In this document: positions 19,960-28,005 of the stretch, piece by piece | Layout: every line of letters starts with the position of its first letter | Numbering within the stretch: position 1 is the first letter of the stretch | DNA from: Lysinibacillus odysseyi | GTDB lineage: Bacteria; Bacillota; Bacilli; Bacillales_A; Planococcaceae | Length of the DNA: 64,000 nt | Direction: 5' to 3' | Assembly (NCBI GenBank): GCA_014595895.1 | Contig: JABUKB010000002.1 | Span: 184,770-248,769, forward strand | Made by a program: the position numbers and the translations under genes | The notes under the pieces: model-generated | The model's input: the letters and a program-made list of their open reading frames with translations, nothing else | Database searches by the model: none | What the model was told of the DNA's origin: nothing

Positions 19960-20212
19960 TCATAAAGTGAAATTTCAATCAGTGGGGGGTTTTCTTCATC
20001 CTCCACTGATAAACAAGGAACACAAGCTAAGTTCGCCACGTCCTGTGGCAACGCTTGTGTAACCAACATCGTGTTGTTCCGAACCAACCGGGCTTTTACG
20101 GGTAGTTGATCTCTCACCTATACTTACCGACCTTCCTAAGCCTAGAGGTAGGAGTCTTACCTCTGCCGCTACACTTTCGAGGTAGATAAATTACTACCCG
20201 TTAATGCGGGAT
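19960..20212 (-). ncRNA. Structured RNA element A, HEARO/omega-RNA-like (no protein gene)
   Basis: Minus-strand element starting ATCCCGCATTAACGGGTAGT directly after a terminator T-run. It shares almost its whole layout with element B at 43867-44057. Visible structure: ACGGGTAGT pairs with ACTACCCGT (20193-20201 / 20098-20106, plus-strand coordinates), TACCTC pairs with GAGGTA, a long CTCC..GAG stem encloses CTAGGCTTAGGAAGGTC, and a CAGTGG/CCACTG hairpin lies near the 3' end, which reads TTTCACTTTATGA. It carries an extra hairpin arm (ACACAAGC...GCTTGTGT) that B lacks. From memory this resembles HEARO RNAs that partner IsrB/IscB-type proteins; no such gene is nearby. A 67-codon frame on it is not believed to be a gene. 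The 3' boundary is approximate. Confidence 0.6.
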
Positions 20213-20254
20213 AAAAAAAGGCTTCTTGAAAATTTTCTTCCAAGAGAGCCTTTA
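20213..20254 (-). terminator. Terminator of the polysaccharide deacetylase gene
   Basis: Minus strand AAAGGCTCTCTTG / CAAGAAGCCTTT with seven T at the end. The first bases of RNA element A follow the T-run with no gap. Confidence 0.85.
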
Positions 20255-20277
20255 TTGCACTTATCAAGTGTTAATCT

Positions 20278-21528
20278 TTACTTAGATACCTTATAGTTAA
20301 TCCATTCAATTTCCTGGCTGCCATCTTTTCTTAGCATCGTGACCTTCATGGAGTAGTTACCTGCCCCCGTTTTTGAATATGTATGTGCTGAAAAGCTTTC
20401 ATTGAATTTCACATTACTTTGATCAGATACAGCAATGGTTGCTGTTGTTGCAGGACCTACATAAACTCTGGCATCTTGAATATTTTTATGTACTTCGAAA
20501 TGGTATTCTTTTACTGTATTCGTCTTGCTTTTAGCATCTGCTAGTGACTTTACATTGATTGTCATGCCAGCTATGTTGCTGTAATTAGAAACCTTGGTTT
20601 GAATATCCTTGTTTTTATTTGTCCAGTTTTTGGCCTCCGTTTGATAATTAGCTAATTTTTGCATAATGGAAGCACTGGATGTTCCATAATAAACACCGAT
20701 TCGGTTTGCTTCAAGCGGATTGTCAATACCGCCACCAAATAAATTTAGACCTTCTTTGATCGTGTAGCCTACCCGGTACTGTAAATCTTTATAGACATTA
20801 ATCGCTAGCTGATCGTATGCCCCGTAGGGATAACAAATCGAATCGATTTTTGCATCGGTCTGTTCTCTAAGCTTATTAGCAGCTAGCACCGCATCTGCAT
20901 GGATATAGCGATAGCGATTTGGGATAAGTTGTCCGTTTTTATCTCGGTTATAAATCATTGCCTCAAAGCCTGCCTTATAGCCATTGCTACGCCAATGCAA
21001 ATCATGTGTATGATTGCCAAGTTCTATTAATCTAGAGTCTAGCATCTCGCGCATATCCTCATAAGTCATCATAGGAGCATTAAAACGGATACCTTTCTCG
21101 ACATCCGAGGTAATGGGAAAAACAACGGCTTTCATCTTATATTTTTTTAATAAAGGAAACGCATATGTATATATATCCTTAAAACCGTCATCTATTGTCA
21201 GTAAAACTGATTTAGCAGGTACAAGCCCGGTTCCTGCATAATAGGCTATAAACTGTTCTTGAGAAATGGTCGTATAGCCATTTGCCTTGAGGTCTTTCAA
21301 GATGGTCTCAAAATGCTGGGGCGTCATTGCTATTTTTTTCAAATTTGGATACTTATCCAAATCTGGATGAACACGATGGAAATACAATATAGGCACATGT
21401 AGCGCATTAGAAGTGCCATCATAAAATTCTTTTTTGGTTATCGCAGCAGATTCTGCTTTTGAAAATGGGAGCAGCGAAAATAGTAGCAATAAAGTCAGTA
21501 CATACAGTATCTTTTTAAAATAAATCAT
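20278..21528 (-). CDS. Secreted polysaccharide deacetylase
   Basis: A 416-residue protein with an N-terminal signal sequence (about 1-27, 'ILYVLTLLLLFSLLPFSKA') and a NodB-homology domain at about 45-275. The metal-dependent motifs are visible: 'LLTIDDGF' (catalytic and metal aspartates), 'ELGNHTHDLHW' (metal histidines) and 'ICYPYGAYD'. Such enzymes remove acetyl groups from wall or extracellular polysaccharide; the substrate is not known here. Residues 300-416 form a beta-rich C-terminal region without recognised family. Its promoter is a near copy of the one upstream of the neighbouring ABC importer, and its mRNA leader can fold. Confidence 0.9.
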   Translation of the reverse strand: MIYFKKILYVLTLLLLFSLLPFSKAESAAITKKEFYDGTSNALHVPILYFHRVHPDLDKYPNLKKIAMTPQHFETILKDLKANGYTTISQEQFIAYYAGTGLVPAKSVLLTIDDGFKDIYTYAFPLLKKYKMKAVVFPITSDVEKGIRFNAPMMTYEDMREMLDSRLIELGNHTHDLHWRSNGYKAGFEAMIYNRDKNGQLIPNRYRYIHADAVLAANKLREQTDAKIDSICYPYGAYDQLAINVYKDLQYRVGYTIKEGLNLFGGGIDNPLEANRIGVYYGTSSASIMQKLANYQTEAKNWTNKNKDIQTKVSNYSNIAGMTINVKSLADAKSKTNTVKEYHFEVHKNIQDARVYVGPATTATIAVSDQSNVKFNESFSAHTYSKTGAGNYSMKVTMLRKDGSQEIEWINYKVSK

Positions 21529-21578
21529 ATAATCCCTTTCTGTTTTCTTGTGGACACTAAAAAGCAGTGATCCGGAGC

Positions 21579-21622
21579 AAATTTAGCGTACTCGGAAAAA
21601 TCCTTTAGAAGCAGCTAAATTT
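21579..21622 (-). promoter_or_regulatory. Folded 5' leader of the deacetylase mRNA
   Basis: AAATTTAGC and GCTAAATTT (21614-21622 / 21579-21587) form a 9-bp perfect stem that encloses a small GGA/TCC hairpin. It lies within the approximately 130-base leader between the promoter and ATG 21528. I recognise no riboswitch class. Confidence 0.4.
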
Positions 21623-21667
21623 ATAAAATCCCTACTAATGCTTCATCCGACAAATCAGTATAGATTA

Positions 21668-21696
21668 ATTATGGTAATTATGTAATTGTTATACAA
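21668..21696 (-). promoter_or_regulatory. Promoter of the polysaccharide deacetylase gene
   Basis: Minus strand TTGTAT (21691-21696), 17-bp spacer and CATAAT (21668-21673). The 82-bp block 21668-21749 aligns without gaps to 19791-19872 (64 of 82 bases identical by my count). Confidence 0.65.
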
Positions 21697-21833
21697 TAAA
21701 AAGTTTTATAAAAGATAATGATTTTTTCGCTATAATGAATTTTTATGACACAACTCCAACAACGAAATGAGAAAAAAACAATATTTATCCACTAACCATG
21801 CATGTTATATCATTTTTTAATAATTTTTCCCGC

Positions 21834-21875
21834 AAAAAAGTCGCTACCTCACTCAGTAGCGACTCAAAATTTTTT
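21834..21875. terminator. Terminator of the tRNA-Arg gene (bidirectional)
   Basis: 8-bp perfect stem GTCGCTAC / GTAGCGAC with runs of six A and six T on opposite sides. In the minus direction it ends the transcript of the tRNA gene. Confidence 0.85.
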
Positions 21876-21912
21876 CATATATGTTAAAAGATTGATAATA
21901 ACTAGTTTAAGT

Positions 21913-21977
21913 AAAATGAAATTGGGATAAAATGAATGGGTACAGTACATTAACATTTTATCCCAAAAATTCATTTT
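21913..21977. repeat. Long inverted repeat downstream of tRNA-Arg
   Basis: A perfect 13-bp inverted repeat TTGGGATAAAATG / CATTTTATCCCAA with a 19-base loop, extended by AAAATGAA / TTCATTTT after a small internal bulge, giving arms of about 21 bp. It lacks a T-run, so it is not a standard terminator. Confidence 0.65.
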
Positions 21978-22060
21978 GATGAATCATAGGCTGCTAAACT
22001 ATTGATTCATCGCTTTAATCAGTGAAGCTATTTAAATCTATATTTAGTGAAACAGTAAAA

Positions 22061-22135
22061 TGGCGCCCCTGGAGGGAATCGAACCCCCAGCTCAAGAACC
22101 GGAATCTTGCATTTTATCCATTAAACTACAGGGGC
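22061..22135 (-). tRNA. tRNA-Arg (anticodon CCG)
   Basis: Minus-strand cloverleaf: acceptor GCCCCTG / CAGGGGC, anticodon stem CAAGA / TCTTG around loop TTCCGGT (anticodon CCG, reading CGG), T-loop GGTTCGATTCC, discriminator G, and an encoded CCA (22061-22063). A promoter and a terminator flank it, so it is a single-tRNA unit, divergent from clpP. Confidence 0.96.
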
Positions 22136-22160
22136 GTGTCTTTGAAATGACGACTTTCTT

Positions 22161-22189
22161 ATTATACAAAGGGTTGGACTTTATTTCAA
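22161..22189 (-). promoter_or_regulatory. Promoter of the tRNA-Arg gene
   Basis: TTGAAA (22184-22189), 17-bp spacer and perfect TATAAT (22161-22166) on the minus strand, about 20 bp upstream of the tRNA 5' end. Confidence 0.85.
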
Positions 22190-22210
22190 CTACTAAAGTC
22201 AGAGTTTATA

Positions 22211-22241
22211 TTTGACCTTTACTGACTATCGCGTGTATGAT
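22211..22241 (+). promoter_or_regulatory. clpP promoter with CtsR-type operator
   Basis: TTTGACCTTTACTGACT (22211-22227) matches the CtsR heptad repeat TTTGACC-N-T-N-TTTGACC with two changes in the second heptad. It overlaps the -35 TTGACC (22212-22217); TATGAT (22236-22241) follows after 18 bp. CtsR binding would repress clpP until heat or protein stress. Confidence 0.7.
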
Positions 22242-22299
22242 AATGGTAAAGCTGATTCAGTCAGCAATCGACTATACCTTTTTTAAGGAGGATTTTAAC

Positions 22300-22890
22300 A
22301 TGAATTTAATTCCTACAGTAATCGAACAAACAAGCCGCGGTGAGCGTGCTTACGACATTTATTCCCGTCTATTAAAGGATCGCATTATTTTATTAGGTAG
22401 CGGTATTGATGACAACGTAGCTAACTCTATCGTTGCACAGTTACTATTCTTAGAAGCGGAAGATCCAGATAAAGACATTTCATTGTACATCAACTCACCA
22501 GGTGGTTCTATTACAGCTGGTATGGCTATTTACGATACAATGAACTTCATCAAGCCAAAAGTGCAAACGATTTGTATCGGTATGGCAGCTTCAATGGGTG
22601 CTTTCTTGCTTGCTGCTGGTGAGCCTGGCAAACGCTTTGCTTTACCAAATGCCGAAGTGATGATTCACCAGCCACTTGGCGGCGCACAAGGTCAAGCAAC
22701 TGAAATCGAAATTGCTGCAAAACGCATTTTATTCTTACGTGAAAAGTTAAATACGATTCTTTCTGAAAAAACAGGTCAGCCTTTAGAAGTTATTTCAAGA
22801 GATACTGATCGTGATAACTTTATGACAGCTGAGCGCGCAAAAGAATACGGTTTAATCGACGAGATTATTAGCCGCCACGAAGTTAAATAA
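22300..22890 (+). CDS. clpP: ATP-dependent Clp protease proteolytic subunit
   Basis: Serine peptidase that forms a 14-mer chamber with Clp ATPases (ClpC, ClpX, ClpE) and degrades damaged and regulatory proteins. ATG at 22300 after AAGGAGGATTTTAAC gives 196 residues ([20 protein letters not shown]). The catalytic triad is visible: Ser in 'GMAASMGAF', His in 'IHQPLGG' and Asp in 'SRDTDRDNF'. An in-frame upstream extension lies in the promoter region and is rejected. Confidence 0.98.
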   Translation: MNLIPTVIEQTSRGERAYDIYSRLLKDRIILLGSGIDDNVANSIVAQLLFLEAEDPDKDISLYINSPGGSITAGMAIYDTMNFIKPKVQTICIGMAASMGAFLLAAGEPGKRFALPNAEVMIHQPLGGAQGQATEIEIAAKRILFLREKLNTILSEKTGQPLEVISRDTDRDNFMTAERAKEYGLIDEIISRHEVK

Positions 22891-22901
22891 TGATTGCTGG
22901 A

Positions 22902-22929
22902 AACGTCCACTAGTTGTGGGCGTTTTTTA
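22902..22929 (+). terminator. Terminator of clpP
   Basis: AACGTCCAC, TAGTT, GTGGGCGTT and TTTT directly after the clpP stop codon. Confidence 0.9.
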
Positions 22930-23030
22930 GTTATATAACAATCGCCCTCTTCTATTCCCTGCCAGTAAAAATGGACCCTAAAACGAAAATGTGCAGGTCA
23001 TACCTCTCGTGATATAACCTGCACAACTTT

Positions 23031-23288
23031 TTAATCTTCTACTGTAATTAACTGAGTTAATGACGAAACAGCTTTTTCTTCGTCATCTCCATCAGCGATT
23101 AATGTAATTGTGGCACCCTTGGCAATCGCTAAACTCATAATGCCCATGATTGATTTAGCGTTTACTTTTTTCTCATCCTTCTGTAAATACACATCCGCCT
23201 TGTAGCGGTTGGCTTCCTGCACGAATAGTGCAGCTTGTCGTGCCTGTAAACCCGTTTTTAACTTTACTTCTACTTGGCTTTCAACCAT
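23031..23288 (-). CDS. crh: HPr-like protein Crh
   Basis: Regulatory paralogue of the phosphotransferase protein HPr. ATG 23288 after AAAGGGAG gives 85 residues (MVESQVEVKLKTGLQARQAA). The position of HPr's active histidine holds glutamine ('TGLQAR'), so it cannot carry phosphate for sugar uptake, while the regulatory serine in 'NAKSIMGIM' is present. HprK (38538-39476) would phosphorylate this serine, letting Crh act as a co-repressor of CcpA. It is the last gene of the yvcI-rapZ-yvcK-whiA-crh cluster. Confidence 0.95.
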   Translation of the reverse strand: MVESQVEVKLKTGLQARQAALFVQEANRYKADVYLQKDEKKVNAKSIMGIMSLAIAKGATITLIADGDDEEKAVSSLTQLITVED

Positions 23289-23400
23289 ATACAAAACTCC
23301 CTTTCACAACCGTGCATTCCATTTATTATTATCTTAGCGAAAACAAAGAAGAAGAACAATGCTTCTTCATGAAATCGTTCTCATTTTTTACAAAATAATA

Positions 23401-24345
23401 CTATTTTACCTGCTCTCCACGACGTAAGCTCTCCGCAATTTCATCAATTTTGCGCAGGCGGTGGTTGACACCCGACTTGCTCACAACCCCCGTTGATACC
23501 ATTTCCCCTAGCTCTTTTAACGTTACATCCTGATACTCTACACGCAGTCTCGCAATTTCACGCAGCTTTTCAGGCAATTGATCGAGACCAATCGCATTTT
23601 CAATAAAACGGATATTATCCACTTGACGTAAAGCTGCTCCAATAGTCTTGTTTAAATTGGCTGTTTCACAGTTTACGATCCGGTTGACACTATTTCGCAT
23701 ATCTCGGATAATACGCACATCTTCGAATTTCAGCATTGCCTGATGAGCTCCAGTTAAACTCAAGAAATCCGAAATTTTTTCCGCTTCTTTTAAATAAGTG
23801 ACAAATCCTTTTTTGCGCTCAATTAATTTCGCATTCAGCTGGAAATGATTCATCAAATCAGCTAAAGCTTCCCCATGTTCTTTATACAATGAATAGATTT
23901 CTAAATGATAGGCAGATGTCTCAGGGTTATTGACTGAACCGCCTGCTAAAAACGCTCCCCGTAAATAAGCTCGTCGCTGTGTATTTTTGGGAATTAGTTC
24001 CTTCGCAATATCATGGCTAAACTGAAAATCATCCGAAATAATATGCAAATCCTTCAATAAATCTTTTGCATCTTCACGTATCCGGCAAATATATACATTA
24101 TTTTTCTTCAGACGCATTTTTTTTCGTACTAATAGCTCTACATTATAGCCATACAGCTTTTTGACAATCGTATATAAACGTCTCGCAATCGCCGCATTTT
24201 CAGTTTGTACATCTAAGCTTAACTGACGATTGGCAAAGCTTAATGAGCCATTCATGCGAATGAGAGCAGATAATTCTGCCTTTAAGCTGGAATCATCTGC
24301 TTCTACTTGCGTTAATTCTTTTTTAGTCTCTGAGGCAAATGACAT
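23401..24345 (-). CDS. whiA: DNA-binding protein WhiA
   Basis: Conserved Gram-positive DNA-binding protein linked to cell division and chromosome segregation in Bacillus and to sporulation in Streptomyces. The 314 residues have an N-terminal LAGLIDADG-like fold ('[24 protein letters not shown]') and a C-terminal helix-turn-helix ('[20 protein letters not shown]', '[11 protein letters not shown]'). The homing-nuclease catalytic residues are not expected to be active. Its position between yvcK and crh is conserved. Confidence 0.96.
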   Translation of the reverse strand: MSFASETKKELTQVEADDSSLKAELSALIRMNGSLSFANRQLSLDVQTENAAIARRLYTIVKKLYGYNVELLVRKKMRLKKNNVYICRIREDAKDLLKDLHIISDDFQFSHDIAKELIPKNTQRRAYLRGAFLAGGSVNNPETSAYHLEIYSLYKEHGEALADLMNHFQLNAKLIERKKGFVTYLKEAEKISDFLSLTGAHQAMLKFEDVRIIRDMRNSVNRIVNCETANLNKTIGAALRQVDNIRFIENAIGLDQLPEKLREIARLRVEYQDVTLKELGEMVSTGVVSKSGVNHRLRKIDEIAESLRRGEQVK

Positions 24346-24412
24346 TTATATAGCCCCCTTTCACATACAAGGTTGTATGTCCTATCATACCATACCGCAG
24401 TGTTATTCTTGA

Positions 24413-25375
24413 TTATTCTTTCTTCTCAATTTCTGCAAATTTGCAGAGCCAATTCGCCACATTCACCGCATGATGTCGTACTATCTCTCCTTCTACGAGC
24501 ATCATTTCTTCTTCAAACACTTGGAGCCCCATTTTTTGCAATTTTTCAATATCTATTAGGACAGGCTCTATTTCCCCATGCTGGCGTAATTGTTCTACGA
24601 CTGCAGTGTATTTGTTGACCAGTATGTATTGAATAAATGCTTCCCCTACATGATGATGGATTGCTTCTACATGTTGCGAGGCCGTATAGCCAATTGTCTC
24701 GCCTACCTGTGTCATCAAATTACATACATATACTTTTTTTGCCTTTGCTTTTATGACGGCTTCTTTAATATCTTTTACTAGTAAATTAGGAATAATACTT
24801 GTATAAAGACTACCTGGGCCGATTAAAATGACGTCAGCTTCTTTAATCGCTGCGATTGCTGCCGGTAAAGGCTGCGGATCTTCTGGCAATAAAAAAACTC
24901 GCCGAATTGGCTCAGTGGCTGACGGAATTTTCGATTCGCCTACAATCACGTCGCCATTTGCCAATTCAGCATGAAGTGTCACCTTTTTATTAGAAGCTGG
25001 TATCACTTTGCCATGCACTTTCAGGACTTTGCTCATCTCGGCGATGGCATAACTAAAGTCCCCAGTGATGTCGGTCAAAGCAGTCAACATTAAATTGCCT
25101 AATGAGTGCCCCCGCAAGTCCTCGGAGTTTTGAAAGCGGTACTGGAACATTTTCTCCACTAATGGTTCTACATCAGACAGCGCTGCAATTACATTTCTTA
25201 CATCACCTGGTGGCGGGATATCGTAATCATCTCGGAGGCGGCCGGATGAACCGCCGTCATCTGCTACCGTCACAATGGCTGTAATATCAAATTCATGTGT
25301 TTTCAATCCACGTAAGATAGTCGACAGCCCCGTTCCTCCCCCGATCACGACTATGTGTTTTTTTCTTTTCCCCAT
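24413..25375 (-). CDS. yvcK: YvcK-family gluconeogenesis factor (UDP-sugar-binding)
   Basis: A 320-residue Rossmann-fold protein of the CofD-like family. N-terminal 'HIVVIGGGTGLSTILRGLK' and 'VTVADDGGSSGRLRDDYDIP' bind the nucleotide part of UDP-GlcNAc in relatives. In B. subtilis it is needed for growth on gluconeogenic carbon sources and for normal cell shape. It has no 2-phospho-lactate transferase context here, so the CofD activity is not expected. Confidence 0.94.
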   Translation of the reverse strand: MGKRKKHIVVIGGGTGLSTILRGLKTHEFDITAIVTVADDGGSSGRLRDDYDIPPPGDVRNVIAALSDVEPLVEKMFQYRFQNSEDLRGHSLGNLMLTALTDITGDFSYAIAEMSKVLKVHGKVIPASNKKVTLHAELANGDVIVGESKIPSATEPIRRVFLLPEDPQPLPAAIAAIKEADVILIGPGSLYTSIIPNLLVKDIKEAVIKAKAKKVYVCNLMTQVGETIGYTASQHVEAIHHHVGEAFIQYILVNKYTAVVEQLRQHGEIEPVLIDIEKLQKMGLQVFEEEMMLVEGEIVRHHAVNVANWLCKFAEIEKKE

Positions 25376-25399
25376 GTCCTCAACCTTTCTATGATGAGT

Positions 25400-26296
25400 C
25401 TAGTCTTGATCTTTCTCCATACTTTGTTTAATATCTCGATGCGTAATCGCCGTTTGTTCTGTATGGCTGAGTGCTTTCCCAAAATACTCTGCGAATGTCA
25501 CCGAACGATGTTGACCGCCCGTACATCCAAAGGCAATAACCAGTTGCGATTTGCCTTCTGCTTTATATTGGGGAATCAAAAATTGAAATAAATCTGTTAG
25601 CTTGTGTATTAATATTTGAGATTCTTCCGTTGCTAAAACATATGAAGATACCTCTGTTTGTAGGCCTGTTTTATGTCGTAATGCTTCTTCGTAATATGGG
25701 TTCTTCAAAAATCGCACATCAAAGACAAGGTCCGCATCGATTGGCATCCCATTTTTGAAGCCAAACGACATCACGTTAATCGAAAATGTTGTGGTAGTCG
25801 TATGCGAAAATTCCAATGCAATTCTTTCGCGTAACTCACGCGGCTTCATTTTAGAAGTATTGAGGACGACTTTGGCACGACCTTTTACTTCAGAAAGCAT
25901 CTGTCTTTCCTGCTTGATGCCCTCAAGTGGCAAACCTAATGGCGCTAATGGGTGCGAACGACGGGATTCCTTATAGCGACGTACTAATACATCATCGTCT
26001 GCATCTAAAAATACGATTTTCGGTATGACATCATGATCTTTGGCTAGAGCATCTAGTGCATCAATAAGAGAGGCAAAAAATTCACGTCCTCGTAAATCCA
26101 TGACAATCGCAATACGCGGAATCTTTTTGTCTGTATTGCGCATCAATGCTAAAAATGTCGTGACAAGTTCTGGAGGCAAGTTATCTACACAGTAGTAACC
26201 TAAATCCTCAAAACTTTGCACAGCCACTGTTTTTCCGGCTCCTGACATCCCTGTAATGATGACTAATTCATGCCTATATGCCTTTGTGTTTTCCAA
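25400..26296 (-). CDS. rapZ: RNase adapter RapZ (YvcJ), nucleotide-binding
   Basis: A 298-residue P-loop protein. Walker A is '[20 protein letters not shown]', the B-motif region is '[13 protein letters not shown]', and the C-terminal domain ends with '[18 protein letters not shown]', the signature of the family. E. coli RapZ senses GlcN6P and guides an sRNA to RNase E; in Bacillus, YvcJ hydrolyses GTP/ATP and affects competence, and an RNase partner is not established. Lies between the Nudix gene and yvcK. Confidence 0.94.
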   Translation of the reverse strand: MENTKAYRHELVIITGMSGAGKTVAVQSFEDLGYYCVDNLPPELVTTFLALMRNTDKKIPRIAIVMDLRGREFFASLIDALDALAKDHDVIPKIVFLDADDDVLVRRYKESRRSHPLAPLGLPLEGIKQERQMLSEVKGRAKVVLNTSKMKPRELRERIALEFSHTTTTTFSINVMSFGFKNGMPIDADLVFDVRFLKNPYYEEALRHKTGLQTEVSSYVLATEESQILIHKLTDLFQFLIPQYKAEGKSQLVIAFGCTGGQHRSVTFAEYFGKALSHTEQTAITHRDIKQSMEKDQD

Positions 26297-26313
26297 AGCT
26301 AACCGCTCCTTTT

Positions 26314-26778
26314 TTATTCAATGGAAGATTGGATTTGCTCACTTAATAGCTCAAAATCCTCGGTATATTCAAATGTTCCATATTGTATCCCTTTTTTATG
26401 TGCCGCGAACAATAAATTTGTGCGATCGCCTTCTGCCATTGGCAGTGTTTTTAAACTTTCTAATGGGTGCCAGCCTAAGATGCCTTCTCGTGTTTCTTCA
26501 AAAGGTGTTCCTTCTATTCCATGAGCAATAAAAGTGTAGAGCATCCATTCATCGACTACCTGCTCTCCTCTTTTAATAACCATCGTATATACACCTTTTA
26601 AATGGACATGTTTCGGTACAACATCTGTTTCTTCTTGAAATTCACGAATTGCGGCTTCATAAATTGATTCACCGCTCTCCATTTTACCGCCAGGCGCTAC
26701 GTACCAGCCACGTCTCGGTTTTTGTAATAATAAAACTTGCTGATCTTGCACTGCTAGCAAATTAGCGATTCTTTGCAT
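26314..26778 (-). CDS. Nudix hydrolase (YvcI-like)
   Basis: A 154-residue pyrophosphohydrolase. The Nudix box is at about residues 30-54 ('[18 protein letters not shown]' then QEETDV). The last box glycine is Asp, but the metal-binding EE pair is present. In the B. subtilis order this position is yvcI. Substrate unknown (8-oxo-dGTPase has been suggested for relatives). First gene of the cluster, downstream of a promoter. Confidence 0.9.
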   Translation of the reverse strand: MQRIANLLAVQDQQVLLLQKPRRGWYVAPGGKMESGESIYEAAIREFQEETDVVPKHVHLKGVYTMVIKRGEQVVDEWMLYTFIAHGIEGTPFEETREGILGWHPLESLKTLPMAEGDRTNLLFAAHKKGIQYGTFEYTEDFELLSEQIQSSIE

Positions 26779-26816
26779 CGTTCTTACACCCCACTTTTTT
26801 ACTTCTCGTCCCCTTT

Positions 26817-26846
26817 ATTATAGCGTGCTTCAAGTAGTTGTTACAA
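26817..26846 (-). promoter_or_regulatory. Promoter of the Nudix-rapZ-yvcK-whiA-crh cluster
   Basis: TTGTAA (26841-26846), 18-bp spacer and TATAAT (26817-26822) on the minus strand, about 35 bp upstream of the Nudix gene. Confidence 0.6.
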
Positions 26847-26857
26847 AATTACACGCC

Positions 26858-26902
26858 AAAAAAAGACTGCTTGTTGGGCGATTGCCTTTCAAACAGCCTT
26901 TG
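26858..26902 (-). terminator. Terminator of trxB
   Basis: Minus strand AGGCTGTTTG / CAACAAGCAGTCT (one bulge, one G-U pair) followed by seven T, between trxB and the Nudix gene. Confidence 0.75.
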
Positions 26903-26987
26903 TTGGGGAGTTTACTTCACATTCAACCCTCATTATACAGCGCCTATGTTGCCTTTTTATTAAGTACACGTTACGCGTTTGTGAAGA

Positions 26988-27944
<957 letters not shown>

Positions 27945-28005
27945 CTACAAACGTTAATGCTATTTATATCGTATGCGATATAAGCCTTTTTTTCAATTTT
28001 TCTGC

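Noticed and set aside
19914-20117. 67-codon minus-strand frame (MRDQLPVKARLVRNN...) over RNA element A
   Set aside because: It lies inside the structured RNA, its counterpart frame is not kept in element B because of a deletion, and it lacks a convincing ribosome-binding site.
19960-20212. Group IIC intron as an explanation for the post-terminator elements
   Set aside because: The insertion habit fits, but the elements are far too short, do not begin GUGYG, and show no domain V-like hairpin.
21878-22060. Possible T-box or riboswitch near tRNA-Arg
   Set aside because: No specifier loop, T-box sequence or downstream amino-acid gene in the right orientation. The visible structures are a terminator and a plain inverted repeat.
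27961-27990. Plus-strand terminator (TTATATCG/CGATATAA followed by T-run) between yvcD and trxB
   Set aside because: No plus-strand gene precedes it. The palindrome more likely belongs to the trxB upstream region on the minus strand.
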